NCBI GenBank assembly: GCA_963522145.1
Contig: CAUQXI010000012.1
Location: 1-64,000 of the forward strand
Direction of reading: 5' to 3'
Length of the DNA stretch: 64,000 nucleotides
Origin: Mesorhizobium_B sp963522145
Lineage (GTDB): Bacteria > Pseudomonadota > Alphaproteobacteria > Rhizobiales > Rhizobiaceae
A program made the position numbers and the translations under genes. How positions within the stretch are numbered: the first letter of the stretch is position 1; every line of letters starts with the position of its first letter. The notes beneath the pieces are model-generated. The model saw only the letters and a list, made by a program, of their open reading frames with translations. It searched no databases and was not told where the DNA came from. Below, in pieces: positions 48,730 through 57,384 of the stretch.

Positions 48730-49521
48730 ATGACAGTTGCCAAGAAGTGGGTTCTGGCAGCAGCGGTTGCGGCAGCCTGTGTTCTGGGAAGTGCCGCCGC
48801 GCAGGCGGCCTCGTGCGGCAACAATGAGGCCGGCTTCGAGGAATGGAAGGCGGAATTCGCCCAGGAGGCGCGCGCGGAAGGGGTCGGCAAGCGAGGTCTT
48901 GCGGCTTTGGAAGGCGCTCGCTACGCCAATGCGACCATCAAGGCCGATCGCGCGATCCACAAGGCGTTCAGCGGCAGCGTCGAACAATTCATGCAGCGGC
49001 GCGGCGCCTCGACGATCATCGCCAAGGGCCGGAAGCTGAAGCAGAGCAACGCGGCCCTCTTTGCCGAGATCCAGAGCCGCTACGGCGTCCCGCCGGGCCC
49101 GATCCTGGCCATCTGGGGCATGGAGACCGGCTTCGGCGGCGTCATGGGAAAGCAGAACACCGTTTCAGCGATCACGACGCTGGCCTATGACTGCCGTCGC
49201 CCCGCCTTTTTCACGCCACATGCCATCGCCGCCCTCAAGCTGGTGGACAGTGGGGCGATCAGCGCCAGCACGGTGGGCGCCATGCATGGCGAGATCGGCC
49301 ACACGCAGTTCCTGCCCGGCAATGTTATCAATTTCGGTGTCGGCAGCCGCAACCTGCGAGACAAGGCGACGGCGCTGAAATCGACCGCCAACTTCCTCAA
49401 AGCACATGGATGGCAGGGCGATAGCGCGTCAAGCAACATGGGCGCGATCGCCGGGTGGAATGCCGCCAGCGTTTACCAGCAGGCGATCGCGCGGATCGCA
49501 ACGGCAATCGACGGCGAGTGA
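48730..49521 (+). CDS. Lytic murein transglycosylase, MltB-like, short form
   Basis: 263 residues. A signal peptide (VLAAAVAAACVLGSAAAQA) precedes a single SLT_2/MltB catalytic domain with Glu132 in AIWGMETGFGG and the GEIGHTQFLPGNVINFG motif. It lacks the C-terminal peptidoglycan-binding domain of the paralogue at 6413. Periplasmic cleavage of glycan strands is expected. GGGGAG precedes ATG 48730. Two GC-rich hairpins follow, the second a good terminator. Confidence 0.92.
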   Translation: MTVAKKWVLAAAVAAACVLGSAAAQAASCGNNEAGFEEWKAEFAQEARAEGVGKRGLAALEGARYANATIKADRAIHKAFSGSVEQFMQRRGASTIIAKGRKLKQSNAALFAEIQSRYGVPPGPILAIWGMETGFGGVMGKQNTVSAITTLAYDCRRPAFFTPHAIAALKLVDSGAISASTVGAMHGEIGHTQFLPGNVINFGVGSRNLRDKATALKSTANFLKAHGWQGDSASSNMGAIAGWNAASVYQQAIARIATAIDGE

Positions 49522-49546
49522 GTGCTTGATGGCGGGGGCCGCCGGA

Positions 49547-49572
49547 AAGGCGGCCCGGGCTGCGGCCGCCTT
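49547..49572 (+). terminator. GC-rich hairpin after the short lytic transglycosylase
   Basis: 9-bp stem AAGGCGGCC/GGCCGCCTT (49547-49555 with 49564-49572), 8-base loop, 25 bases past the stop. Only two T follow, so it may be a pause or backup to the next hairpin. Confidence 0.45.
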
Positions 49573-49633
49573 CCCGGCGCTGCTGCTGTGCCTCCAAGAT
49601 CGCGAACTAAGCGTTCTCGAATTTCTGGAGTTC

Positions 49634-49666
49634 AAAGGCCGGGCCGCGTCACGCACCCGGCCTTTT
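49634..49666 (+). terminator. Rho-independent terminator
   Basis: 10-bp stem AAAGGCCGGG/CCCGGCCTTT (49634-49643 with 49656-49665) ending in TTTT, 113 bases after the transglycosylase stop and 20 before the DUF1737 gene. Confidence 0.7.
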
Positions 49667-49685
49667 CATTGATGAAGGCAGCCGC

Positions 49686-49892
49686 ATGAAGCTTTATCGG
49701 TTCCTGTCCGGCCCGGATGATTCATCCTTCTGCCACAAGGTGAGTGCCGCCCTGAACAAGGGCTGGCAGCTCCACGGCTCGCCAGCCTACGCCTTCGATG
49801 CCGCCACGGGCAGCATGCGCTGCGGACAGGCGGTGGTGAAGGAAGTGGAAGGCCGCGACTACGAGCCGGGAATCAAGCTCGGCGAATTCTAG
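49686..49892 (+). CDS. DUF1737 domain protein
   Basis: 68 residues. MKLYRFLSGPDDSSFCHKVSAALNKGWQLHGSP is the DUF1737 signature, followed by a short strand and acidic end. Small soluble protein with no known role. ATG 49686 has AAGGCAG upstream. It is convergent with the zincin-like gene, four bases between stops. Confidence 0.88.
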   Translation: MKLYRFLSGPDDSSFCHKVSAALNKGWQLHGSPAYAFDAATGSMRCGQAVVKEVEGRDYEPGIKLGEF

Positions 49893-49896
49893 AGCC

Positions 49897-50331
49897 TCAC
49901 TCCGCCGCTTCCTCCATCCGCTCCATGTCTTCGTCGGACAGGCCGAAATGGTGGCCGATCTCGTGGATCAGCACATGGGTGACGATGTCGCCCAGCGTTT
50001 CCTCGTTTTCCGACCAGTAATCCAGGATCGCCCGGCGGTAGAGGGTGACCCGATTGGGACCTTCGCCCGTTTGCGGGTTCCAGCGCTCCGCGATGCCGCG
50101 CCCCTCGAACAGGCCGAGCAGGTCGAAGGGCGTTTCGAGTGACAGGTCGTCCACGATCTCGTCTTCGGGAAAATCCGCCACCTGGATCACGATCTCGCCC
50201 GTGAGCTTGCGGAAATCGTCCGGCAGATGCGCATAGGCCTCGAGCGCCAGCACCTCCAATTCCTCCAGCGAGGGTGAGAACAGCTCGGCCCATGCGGGCG
50301 AGCGGGGGCGGGTCTTGTAAAGGCGGGCCAT
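49897..50331 (-). CDS. Zincin-like metallopeptidase family protein (DUF1025/Zincin_1)
   Basis: 144 residues. The C-terminal HVLIHEIGHHFGLSDEDMERME is the metzincin-like HExxHHFG(x)SDED signature of PF06262. TLYRRAILDYW and LETPFDLLGLFEG are the usual preceding blocks. Cytoplasmic, no identified substrate. It is a separate family from the zinc peptidase at 47308. Confidence 0.9.
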   Translation of the reverse strand: MARLYKTRPRSPAWAELFSPSLEELEVLALEAYAHLPDDFRKLTGEIVIQVADFPEDEIVDDLSLETPFDLLGLFEGRGIAERWNPQTGEGPNRVTLYRRAILDYWSENEETLGDIVTHVLIHEIGHHFGLSDEDMERMEEAAE

Positions 50332-50495
50332 CCACTTTCCTTTTCGGGCTCATATACAGCGCTCCTCTCCAGCTTTCGAGTGGCCCGGCTTCGGAGCGGC
50401 CTTGCACGATGTCTCCATGCCCTGAGGCACCGCCGTGGATAAAGGAAAAAATTCCTCCAGCTTTCTTGACTCTCACTGAGAGCTTGGAATTTATA

Positions 50496-50510
50496 GAACA
50501 TAACAGGAAC
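50496..50510 (+). promoter_or_regulatory. LexA (SOS) box of the imuA-imuB-dnaE2 operon
   Basis: GAAC at 50496-50499 and GAAC at 50507-50510 with exactly seven bases between them, the direct-repeat LexA operator of alphaproteobacteria. It is 22 bases before the imuA ATG and near a TATAGA that could be the -10, so LexA binding would block transcription until DNA damage. Confidence 0.88.
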
Positions 50511-50532
50511 TTGACTCGGAGCAGGAACCGTC

Positions 50533-51516
50533 ATGGCGACAAGGGCCGTGGCGCAGGAAACCGTTTGTGCCTTGCGCCGAGAGATCGCGAATATCGAGGG
50601 AACAGCCGGTTGCATCGCCGATTTCCATGCGGCTTCGGCCGGGCCGCGCTCCGAGCCTGATGCGGCAGCGGCCGGCTTTGCCGATCCTGCACTCCCCGGC
50701 GGGCTCGTAGCCACCGATACCCGTCTCGATTTTGTTCTCGGCGGAGGCGTGCCGCAGGCCGCCCTGATCGAGGTTCATGGAGCGGCGGAAGGCGACGCGG
50801 GGGCTGCGGCAGGGTTCTCCCTTGCGCTGGCCACCCTGGCGAGCGGCCCCGAACAAGCCCTTCCCCTGCTTTGGGTTGGCACAAGCGAGGGGGCGCGGGA
50901 ATCAGGCTTTCCCTACATGCCGGGGATCCATGCCGGCTTCGGCCTCCGAAATCTTCTGCTGTCATGCCTGCCCAGGCTCGATGACGCCCTGTGGGTGGCG
51001 GAAGAGGCCGCCGGGCTCGGCGCCTTTGGAGGCGTGATCCTCGCCGTGCGCAGCACTTCCTCCAAGCTCGACCTCACGGCCACGCGGCGCCTCCATATGC
51101 GGGCGCGCCGCGCGGGTCGGATGATGCTGCTGCTTCGCCTGGGCGCAGGAAGCACACTGGCGCCCACAGCCTCCCCGGTCCGCCTTTCCGTATCGCCCGC
51201 GCCGGCCGGCATGCGGCGCGTGCTTGGCCGCCCCTTGGCGCGCTCGCTCGGCAACCCGGCTTTTCGCGTGACGGTCAGCAAGAGCCGCACCGCGCGCGAA
51301 GGTGAACTCATTCTCGAATGGAGCCCCGATGACCAACGCTTCCACGAGTCGCAGGATTTTGGCGCTGTGGTTTCCCCATCTCGGCGCCGAACGCATTTGG
51401 CGCGAGCGGAAGGGGCCGTTCTGGCGTTCGACCCTGGCAGAAACGCAGCCACCTCTGGCAACGAGCCGGAAGACAGGGAATGCCTGGCGCCTTCATTCGC
51501 TCGACGAGCGGGCTGA
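50533..51516 (+). CDS. imuA: ImuA, RecA/SulA-like SOS mutagenesis factor
   Basis: 327 residues. The first 250 follow the ImuA pattern: ALRREIANIEG, LDFVLGGGVPQAALIEVHGAAEGDA in place of a Walker A, LLWVGTSEGARESG and LTATRRLHMRARRAGRMMLLLR. ImuA interacts with RecA and ImuB in the damage-inducible mutasome. The last 63 codons overlap imuB in another frame and look non-conserved, so the functional protein is probably about 260-270 residues. ATG 50533 has GGAGCAGGA upstream and a LexA box before it. Confidence 0.9.
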   Translation: MATRAVAQETVCALRREIANIEGTAGCIADFHAASAGPRSEPDAAAAGFADPALPGGLVATDTRLDFVLGGGVPQAALIEVHGAAEGDAGAAAGFSLALATLASGPEQALPLLWVGTSEGARESGFPYMPGIHAGFGLRNLLLSCLPRLDDALWVAEEAAGLGAFGGVILAVRSTSSKLDLTATRRLHMRARRAGRMMLLLRLGAGSTLAPTASPVRLSVSPAPAGMRRVLGRPLARSLGNPAFRVTVSKSRTAREGELILEWSPDDQRFHESQDFGAVVSPSRRRTHLARAEGAVLAFDPGRNAATSGNEPEDRECLAPSFARRAG

Positions 51517-52993
51517 ATCGCTCGGCCTCAAACCCGGTACCGGCGTGGCTGATGCGCAGGCCGCTCATCCGACGCTCGACGTGGTGGAAGCCGACAGCGA
51601 GGCCGAGCAGCGCCTGCTGGAAAATCTGGCCGACTGGTGCGACCGCTATACGCCGCTCGTCGCGCTCGATAGCGTCGACGGTCTCTTTCTCGACATCGCC
51701 GGCTGCGCACATCTGTTTGCCGGCGAACTATCTCTGATGAAGGATGCACGAGAACGCCTCTTCCGCCAAGGTTTTCTGGTGCGCGCAGGCCTTGCTTCCA
51801 CGCCGGGGGCAGCCTGGGCCGCAGCACGCTTCATGCCTGGCATGCCTGCAATCGACGAGGGCCGCGAAGCGGAAGCGCTGAAGGGTCTTCCAATCGGGGC
51901 ACTGCGCCTTCAGGCGCAGGAACGGCAGGGTCTTGAAAGCGTCGGCTTGCGCACGATCGGGGCCGTGATGAGCGCACCCCGCGCGCCTCTCGCCCGGCGC
52001 TTCGGCAAAGCCGTTCTGCTGCGTCTCGATCAGGCGCTGGGCGGGGTGGAGGAGCCGATCAGCCCACGCCTGCCGGCCCCGCCGCTTTCCGTCGAACGGC
52101 ATCTGCCCGAACCGATCGGAAGCACCGACGCCATCGAGGATCTGGCAGGCGGACTGGCTGAAAGGCTGAAGCCCGACCTGGAACGGCGCGGCGAAGGCGC
52201 GAAGGCGATGGAGCTTGCGCTGTTTCGCGTCGACGGCGTCGTGTTTCGGGTGAAGCTTGCTTTGTCGCAGCCCTTGCGCGACCCGAAGCGGCTGCGACTT
52301 CTGTTCCGCGAGCGGCTAGCAGCACTTGAAGCCCGCCTGGATGCCGGCTTCGGCTTCGATCTCCTGCGCTTGTCGGTGATTGCAGCCGCTCCGATGCCGA
52401 CTGAGCAGAAGGGCTTTGACGGAACGGCGCGCCACGATGGCGAGGAGATCGCCGCTCTTGCCGACCGGCTGCGCGCGCGGCTGGGCGTGTCCGTGCTCTG
52501 GCAGCCTGCTCCCGTTGCCAGCCACCTTCCCGAACGCGCCGCACGCCTGGTCTCCTATGGCGAAGCCCCCACCGCCAAAACCCCCACTGCCAAAACCGAA
52601 GAATCGCTTCTGCGCGACATGCAAAGACATCCCGCGCGGCCGATCTTCCTGTTCTCGCCGCCCGAGCATGTCGAAGCGGTCGCCGAAGTGCCCGACGGCC
52701 CGCCGTTCCAGTTCCGCTGGCGCCGTGTCCTCCACCGCGTCGCACGCTCGGAAGGGCCCGAACGCATCGCGCCGGAATGGTGGATGGAAGACAAAACGGC
52801 GCCCAGGCCTGCGGAAAGGCAGAAGGAAGCCGAGGAAGCGCTGCCTGCATCGATCTGGATAGGGCCGGACACGCGCGACTATTTCCGCGTCGAGGACACG
52901 GAAGGCCGCCGCTACTGGCTGTTTCGCCAGGGCCTCTTCGAGCATGCGAACCTGCCTCAGCCGCGCTGGTTCCTGCACGGGCTTTTCGCATGA
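51329..52993 (+). CDS. imuB: ImuB, inactive Y-family polymerase-like mutasome hub
   Basis: 554 residues. The Y-family fold is evident (ILALWFPHLGAERIWR at the start; VALDSVDGLFLDIAGCAHLFAGE). The catalytic acids are missing: the first motif has no Asp, and the usual SIDE box reads SVDG, as expected for catalytically dead ImuB. A DNA-binding little-finger-like region and a C-terminal tail follow. ImuB bridges the beta clamp, ImuA and DnaE2. Start 51329 (MTNASTS) overlaps imuA by 188 bp; the stop overlaps dnaE2 (ATGA). Confidence 0.94.
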   Translation: MTNASTSRRILALWFPHLGAERIWRERKGPFWRSTLAETQPPLATSRKTGNAWRLHSLDERAESLGLKPGTGVADAQAAHPTLDVVEADSEAEQRLLENLADWCDRYTPLVALDSVDGLFLDIAGCAHLFAGELSLMKDARERLFRQGFLVRAGLASTPGAAWAAARFMPGMPAIDEGREAEALKGLPIGALRLQAQERQGLESVGLRTIGAVMSAPRAPLARRFGKAVLLRLDQALGGVEEPISPRLPAPPLSVERHLPEPIGSTDAIEDLAGGLAERLKPDLERRGEGAKAMELALFRVDGVVFRVKLALSQPLRDPKRLRLLFRERLAALEARLDAGFGFDLLRLSVIAAAPMPTEQKGFDGTARHDGEEIAALADRLRARLGVSVLWQPAPVASHLPERAARLVSYGEAPTAKTPTAKTEESLLRDMQRHPARPIFLFSPPEHVEAVAEVPDGPPFQFRWRRVLHRVARSEGPERIAPEWWMEDKTAPRPAERQKEAEEALPASIWIGPDTRDYFRVEDTEGRRYWLFRQGLFEHANLPQPRWFLHGLFA

Positions 52994-55900
52994 AGGAGCA
53001 GGCGGTCCACGACTATGCAGAGTTCGGCACCCGTTCGAGCTTTTCCTTTCTTGAAGGCGCATCGCGGCCCGAGGACCTGGTCAGCGCCGCCAAGTTTCTG
53101 GGTTACCGCGCGCTCGGCCTTGCCGACCGCAACACGGTGGCCGGCACGGTGCGTGCCTGGCAGCAGGCCAAGGTGCTGGACCTGCCCTACCATCCGGGCG
53201 CGCGGCTCGTCTTTTCCGACAACACGCCCGACATGCTGGCCTATCCCCAAAACCGCCAGGGCTGGGCGCATCTTTGCCGCATGCTGACACAAGCCAATAT
53301 GCGGGGAGACAAAGGCGCCCCTCGCCTTCTGCGCACGGATTTCATGGAATGGGGCGCCCATTTGTCCGTTGCCGTTCTTCCCTCGCTCGAAGAGGTCGAT
53401 GAAGAAGCGGATCTTGCTTTGCTCCATGAAGCGCGTGCAGCGTTCGGGAGTGCTATCCGTCTGGGCGCCGCGCCGCTTTATCGCGGCGACGATCAGGTGA
53501 GGATGGCGCGGGCGGCGGCGCTCGCCAAGGCGGCCCGATTGCCCATGATGGCAACCAACGATGCGCTGTTCCACACGCCGGCACGCCGGCCTCTGCAGGA
53601 CATGATCACCGCGATCCGTCTCAAGACCACGGTGGCCGAGGCCGGCCACGCGCTCCTGCCCAATGCCGAGCGCTTCCTGAAGCCACCTGCCGAGATGGCG
53701 CGGCTGTTTCGCATTTACCCAGAGGCCGTTTCGGAAACGACTCGGTTTGCAAGCGAGCTTTCCTTTTCCTTGAGCGAGCTCCACCACAACTATCCCGATG
53801 AGCCGACGCGCGATGGAGCAACCGCGCAGGAGGAATTGGAACGTTTGTCGTGGGAAGGCGCGGCATGGCGCTATCCCCGCGGCGTCCCCGAAAGCGTGAG
53901 CGCCGCGATCAGAAAGGAACTGGCGATCATCGCCAAGCTGACTTACGCCCGCTATTTCCTGACCGTTCACGACATCGTCCACTTTGCGAGGGAGAAGGAA
54001 ATCCTCTGCCAGGGGCGAGGCTCGGCGGCCAATTCGGTCGTCTGCTTCTGCCTCGGCATCACGGAAGTGAGCCCCGAGCTTGGCACCTGCCTGTTCGAGC
54101 GCTTCATCTCGGCCGAGCGCGGTGAGCCGCCTGACATCGATGTCGATTTCGAGCATGAGCGCCGCGAGGAGGTGATCCAGTACATCTACGGGAAATACAG
54201 CGCCAAGCGCACCGCGCTGGCCTGTGCGGTGATCTCCTACCGTCCGCGCTCGGCACTGCGCGAGGCCGGCAAGGCGCTGGGCTTTTCCGATGATGCGCTG
54301 TCGGCGCTGTCCTCAGCCACATGGCGCTGGAAAGGCACGGCGCTCGATGAAACGGAGATCAGGGGTGCAGGCTTCAGTCCCGCCGACCCTCATGTGCAGA
54401 AGCTGTTCACGCTCGCCAACGAGATCGTCGGGCATCCCCGCCATCTGTCCCAGCATGTGGGCGGCTTCGTTATCACCAAGGACCGGCTCGACGAGATCGT
54501 GCCGATCGTCAAAACGGCCATGCCCGATCGAAAGATGGTGGAATGGGACAAGGACGATCTCGACGGCGTGAAGATCCTCAAGATCGACATTCTGGCGCTT
54601 GGCATGCTGAGCTGCCTGCGCCGCTGCTTCGAGCTTCTGGCCAGGCACTACCCCGAGCAGAAAGCCCATTCGATCGCCACGATCCCTGAAGGGGAAGGCA
54701 GCGTCTATGCCATGATTCAGCGCGCGGACACGCTGGGCGTGTTCCAGATCGAGTCCCGCGCGCAGATGTCGATGCTGCCGCGCCTCAAGCCCAAGGAGTT
54801 CTATGATCTCGTGATCGAGGTCGCCATCGTCCGGCCCGGCCCGATCCAGGGCGACATGGTGCATCCTTATCTGCGCCGGCGGGAAGGAACGGAAAAGGTA
54901 GAGTATCCCAGCAAGGAACTAGAAGACGTTCTCTCCAAGACCCTCGGTGTGCCGCTCTTCCAGGAGCAGGCCATGCGCATCGCCATCGTGGCGGGCGACT
55001 TTTCGCCGGCCAAGGCCGACCAGCTTCGCCGCGCCATGGCGACCTTCCGGCGTACCGGCACCATCCACCAGCTCAGGCAAGACATGATCGAGGGCATGGT
55101 GAAGAAAGGCTATGATCGAGACTTCGCCACCCGCTGCTTCGGGCAGATCGAGGGCTTCGGCGAATATGGCTTCCCCGAGTCGCACGCCGCATCCTTCGCG
55201 CTGCTCGTTTACGCCTCATGCTGGTTCAAGGCCTGGTACCCGGATGTGTTCTGCGCGGCCATCCTCAACGCCCAGCCCATGGGCTTCTATGCGCCGGCCC
55301 AGCTGACACGGGATGCCAAAGAGCACGGCATCGAGCTGCGCGCAGTGGACATCAACCGCTCGGATTGGGACTGCGCGCTCGAAGGTGACGAGGGGAAATA
55401 TCGTTTCGACCCTGAATCGATTGCGCAACGGCATCGAGAGATGCGCGGCACGATCCGTTCCCGCCATGCGGTGCGGCTCGGCTTCCGGCAGGTGAACGGA
55501 TTGCGTGAGGCTGACATGGACAAGCTCGTGAAAGCGCGCGGGAATGGCTATCGCTCCGTGCGCGACCTCTGGCTGCGCGCGAAGCTGCCGGGCAGCGCAA
55601 TCGTGCGGCTTGCGGAAGCGGATGCGTTCCGCTCGCTCGGGCTCGACCGGCGCGCGGCCTTATGGGAAGCCAAGGCGCTGGACCGGCAGGCGGCCATCGA
55701 GCATCTTGCCTTGTTCGACCGGCCGGATGTCGAGCCAAGCCAGAACGAGCCGGAAACCCGTCTTCCCACCATGCCGCTCGGCCAGCATGTGGTGCATGAT
55801 TACCGCACGACGAGCCTGTCGCTCAAGGCGCATCCCGTTTCGTTTCTTCGTTCCCGCCTCACGCGATCCCGCATCGTGCCGGCCGCGACGCTGGCCCACA

Positions 55901-56301
55901 CGCCAAGCGGACGCCCGGTCTCGGTTGCCGGCCTTGTTCTGGTGCGCCAGCGCCCCGGCACGGCCAAGGGCGTGATCTTCATGACGATCGAGGACGAAAC
56001 GGGCATCGCCAATGCGATCGTCTGGAAGCCATGCTTCGAGAAATACCGCTCGATTGTTCTGGGCGCGCGACTGGTGCGGGTGGATGGACGGGTCCAGAGC
56101 CAGAGCGGCGTCATCCATCTGGTGGCCCACCGGCTGGAAGACCTGACGCCCTGGCTCGCCAGCCTGTCGGAAGAAGGTCCGCTGATCGACAACCTTGCCC
56201 GCGCCGATGAATTTGGGCTTCCTTCCGCCCCCAGGCGCGAGGCACAGGTTCTGGCCGAGCCTGTCCGCCGCGTCATGCCCAAGGGGCGCAACTTTCATTG
56301 A
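52990..56301 (+). CDS. dnaE2: Error-prone DNA polymerase DnaE2 (ImuC)
   Basis: 1103 residues, a full C-family polymerase. The N-terminal PHP domain (to about 250) begins YAEFGTRSSFSFLEGASRPEDLV. The catalytic aspartates are in PDIDVDFEHERRE, followed by VGGFVITKDRL, KILKIDILALGMLSCL, a helix-hairpin-helix region and a C-terminal OB domain (VAGLVLVRQRPGTAKGVIFMTIEDETG). With ImuA and ImuB it performs damage-induced translesion synthesis. ATG 52990 overlaps the imuB stop. Induced through the LexA box at 50496. Confidence 0.96.
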   Translation: MKEQAVHDYAEFGTRSSFSFLEGASRPEDLVSAAKFLGYRALGLADRNTVAGTVRAWQQAKVLDLPYHPGARLVFSDNTPDMLAYPQNRQGWAHLCRMLTQANMRGDKGAPRLLRTDFMEWGAHLSVAVLPSLEEVDEEADLALLHEARAAFGSAIRLGAAPLYRGDDQVRMARAAALAKAARLPMMATNDALFHTPARRPLQDMITAIRLKTTVAEAGHALLPNAERFLKPPAEMARLFRIYPEAVSETTRFASELSFSLSELHHNYPDEPTRDGATAQEELERLSWEGAAWRYPRGVPESVSAAIRKELAIIAKLTYARYFLTVHDIVHFAREKEILCQGRGSAANSVVCFCLGITEVSPELGTCLFERFISAERGEPPDIDVDFEHERREEVIQYIYGKYSAKRTALACAVISYRPRSALREAGKALGFSDDALSALSSATWRWKGTALDETEIRGAGFSPADPHVQKLFTLANEIVGHPRHLSQHVGGFVITKDRLDEIVPIVKTAMPDRKMVEWDKDDLDGVKILKIDILALGMLSCLRRCFELLARHYPEQKAHSIATIPEGEGSVYAMIQRADTLGVFQIESRAQMSMLPRLKPKEFYDLVIEVAIVRPGPIQGDMVHPYLRRREGTEKVEYPSKELEDVLSKTLGVPLFQEQAMRIAIVAGDFSPAKADQLRRAMATFRRTGTIHQLRQDMIEGMVKKGYDRDFATRCFGQIEGFGEYGFPESHAASFALLVYASCWFKAWYPDVFCAAILNAQPMGFYAPAQLTRDAKEHGIELRAVDINRSDWDCALEGDEGKYRFDPESIAQRHREMRGTIRSRHAVRLGFRQVNGLREADMDKLVKARGNGYRSVRDLWLRAKLPGSAIVRLAEADAFRSLGLDRRAALWEAKALDRQAAIEHLALFDRPDVEPSQNEPETRLPTMPLGQHVVHDYRTTSLSLKAHPVSFLRSRLTRSRIVPAATLAHTPSGRPVSVAGLVLVRQRPGTAKGVIFMTIEDETGIANAIVWKPCFEKYRSIVLGARLVRVDGRVQSQSGVIHLVAHRLEDLTPWLASLSEEGPLIDNLARADEFGLPSAPRREAQVLAEPVRRVMPKGRNFH

Positions 56302-56304
56302 TCG

Positions 56305-56526
56305 TCAGACACCAGAGCCTGAGGTGTTCTCAAGCGAGCGCGCTTCGGACGGAATCATGATCGGAATGCCGTCCCGCACGGGATAGGCCAGGCGCGCGCG
56401 TTCGGACACAAGCTCGGAGCGTGCCCCGTCCCAACGCAGCGATCCCTTTGTCAGCGGGCAGACCAGAAGCTCGAGTAGCTTGTGATCGATGCCCGACTGG
56501 CGCGGCAGCGTTTCATCCATCGGCAT
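56305..56526 (-). CDS. Trm112 family protein
   Basis: 73 residues with LLELLVCPLTKGSLRWD and AYPVRDGIPIMIPSEAR, the Trm112/YcaR signature; one Cys of the eukaryotic zinc site remains. In bacteria these small proteins are often near LPS or membrane genes and may activate methyltransferases. ATG 56526 shares its A with the stop of the LON-domain gene (TAATG), which fixes the start and indicates coupling. Confidence 0.92.
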   Translation of the reverse strand: MPMDETLPRQSGIDHKLLELLVCPLTKGSLRWDGARSELVSERARLAYPVRDGIPIMIPSEARSLENTSGSGV

Positions 56527-57197
56527 TACTGCAGGCTCGAGCCGCTTTCGTCACCGCGGCGCGCAAGCGTGATCTCCGTGATCGCGATCAGCGTTTCAGC
56601 GCGCGCCCGCAGATCCGAGGCTTCCAGCAGAGCTTGTTTCTCGGCAGGACCATAGGGCGCCATCATCGCAAGCGCGTTGACAAGGGTGACATTCCCGGCC
56701 CGGCTCACGCTTTCCCAATCGGCCTGCAGGTCATTGGCTTCGAGATAGGCGCGAAAGGCCTTGAGCAGCGCCGGACGATCGATTTCGCCGCCACTCGCTT
56801 CCTCGCCGAGATCGCCGGCAAAGGGCAGCGGAGTGATCTGGCGAAACGGTGTCTTGACCGTCAGCTCTTCGGCAATCCGGAAGCGGCACACACCGCCGAG
56901 CGAGATCAGGTAGCGTCCGTCACCCGTCTCGCTGAGCGAGATGATCCGCCCGAGACATCCGACCTTGCAAAGCTCCGGTTCGCCGTCATGGCGAACCCCG
57001 CCGCCCAATGCTGGCTGGATCATGCCGATCAGGCGCGAAGCCCTCATGGCGTCGTCCACCATCTCCAGGTAGCGCGGCTCGAAGATGTTGAGCGGGATGC
57101 GCCCGCCGGGCAGAAGAAGGGCCGCCGACAGGGGAAATACCGCTACCCGGCCGGGCAGGTCGGCGATCCTGCGGTAGTGGGCGTTTCCCGCTTGCAA
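56526..57197 (-). CDS. LON substrate-binding domain protein
   Basis: 223 residues from TTG 57197. The stand-alone Lon N-terminal domain is clear: VFPLSAALLLPGGRIPLNIFEPRYLEMVDDAM, LIGMIQP, GCLGRIISLSETGDGRYLISLGGVCRFRI. There is no ATPase or protease domain, so it is not a Lon protease. The TTG with GCAGGA upstream gives the usual LQAGNAHYR beginning; a GTG at 57254 is the longer alternative. It precedes Trm112 in the same unit. Confidence 0.9.
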   Translation of the reverse strand: MQAGNAHYRRIADLPGRVAVFPLSAALLLPGGRIPLNIFEPRYLEMVDDAMRASRLIGMIQPALGGGVRHDGEPELCKVGCLGRIISLSETGDGRYLISLGGVCRFRIAEELTVKTPFRQITPLPFAGDLGEEASGGEIDRPALLKAFRAYLEANDLQADWESVSRAGNVTLVNALAMMAPYGPAEKQALLEASDLRARAETLIAITEITLARRGDESGSSLQ

Positions 57198-57384
57198 CGA
57201 TCCTGCTTCCCCAATGACGGCGTCCAGAGCAGCGGCGGATGATCGGCAGCACACACGCTGTTGCCTGCCCGCGACGCAGCCTTCAAACCAGTTCTGGCCG
57301 CTTAAGTGGCGCGTTGCTGCCTGAACTCAAGAGCTTGGAAACTGAACGGTCGGCGCTCTTCTCCGCCAAGCCGGCTTGCGGGCC

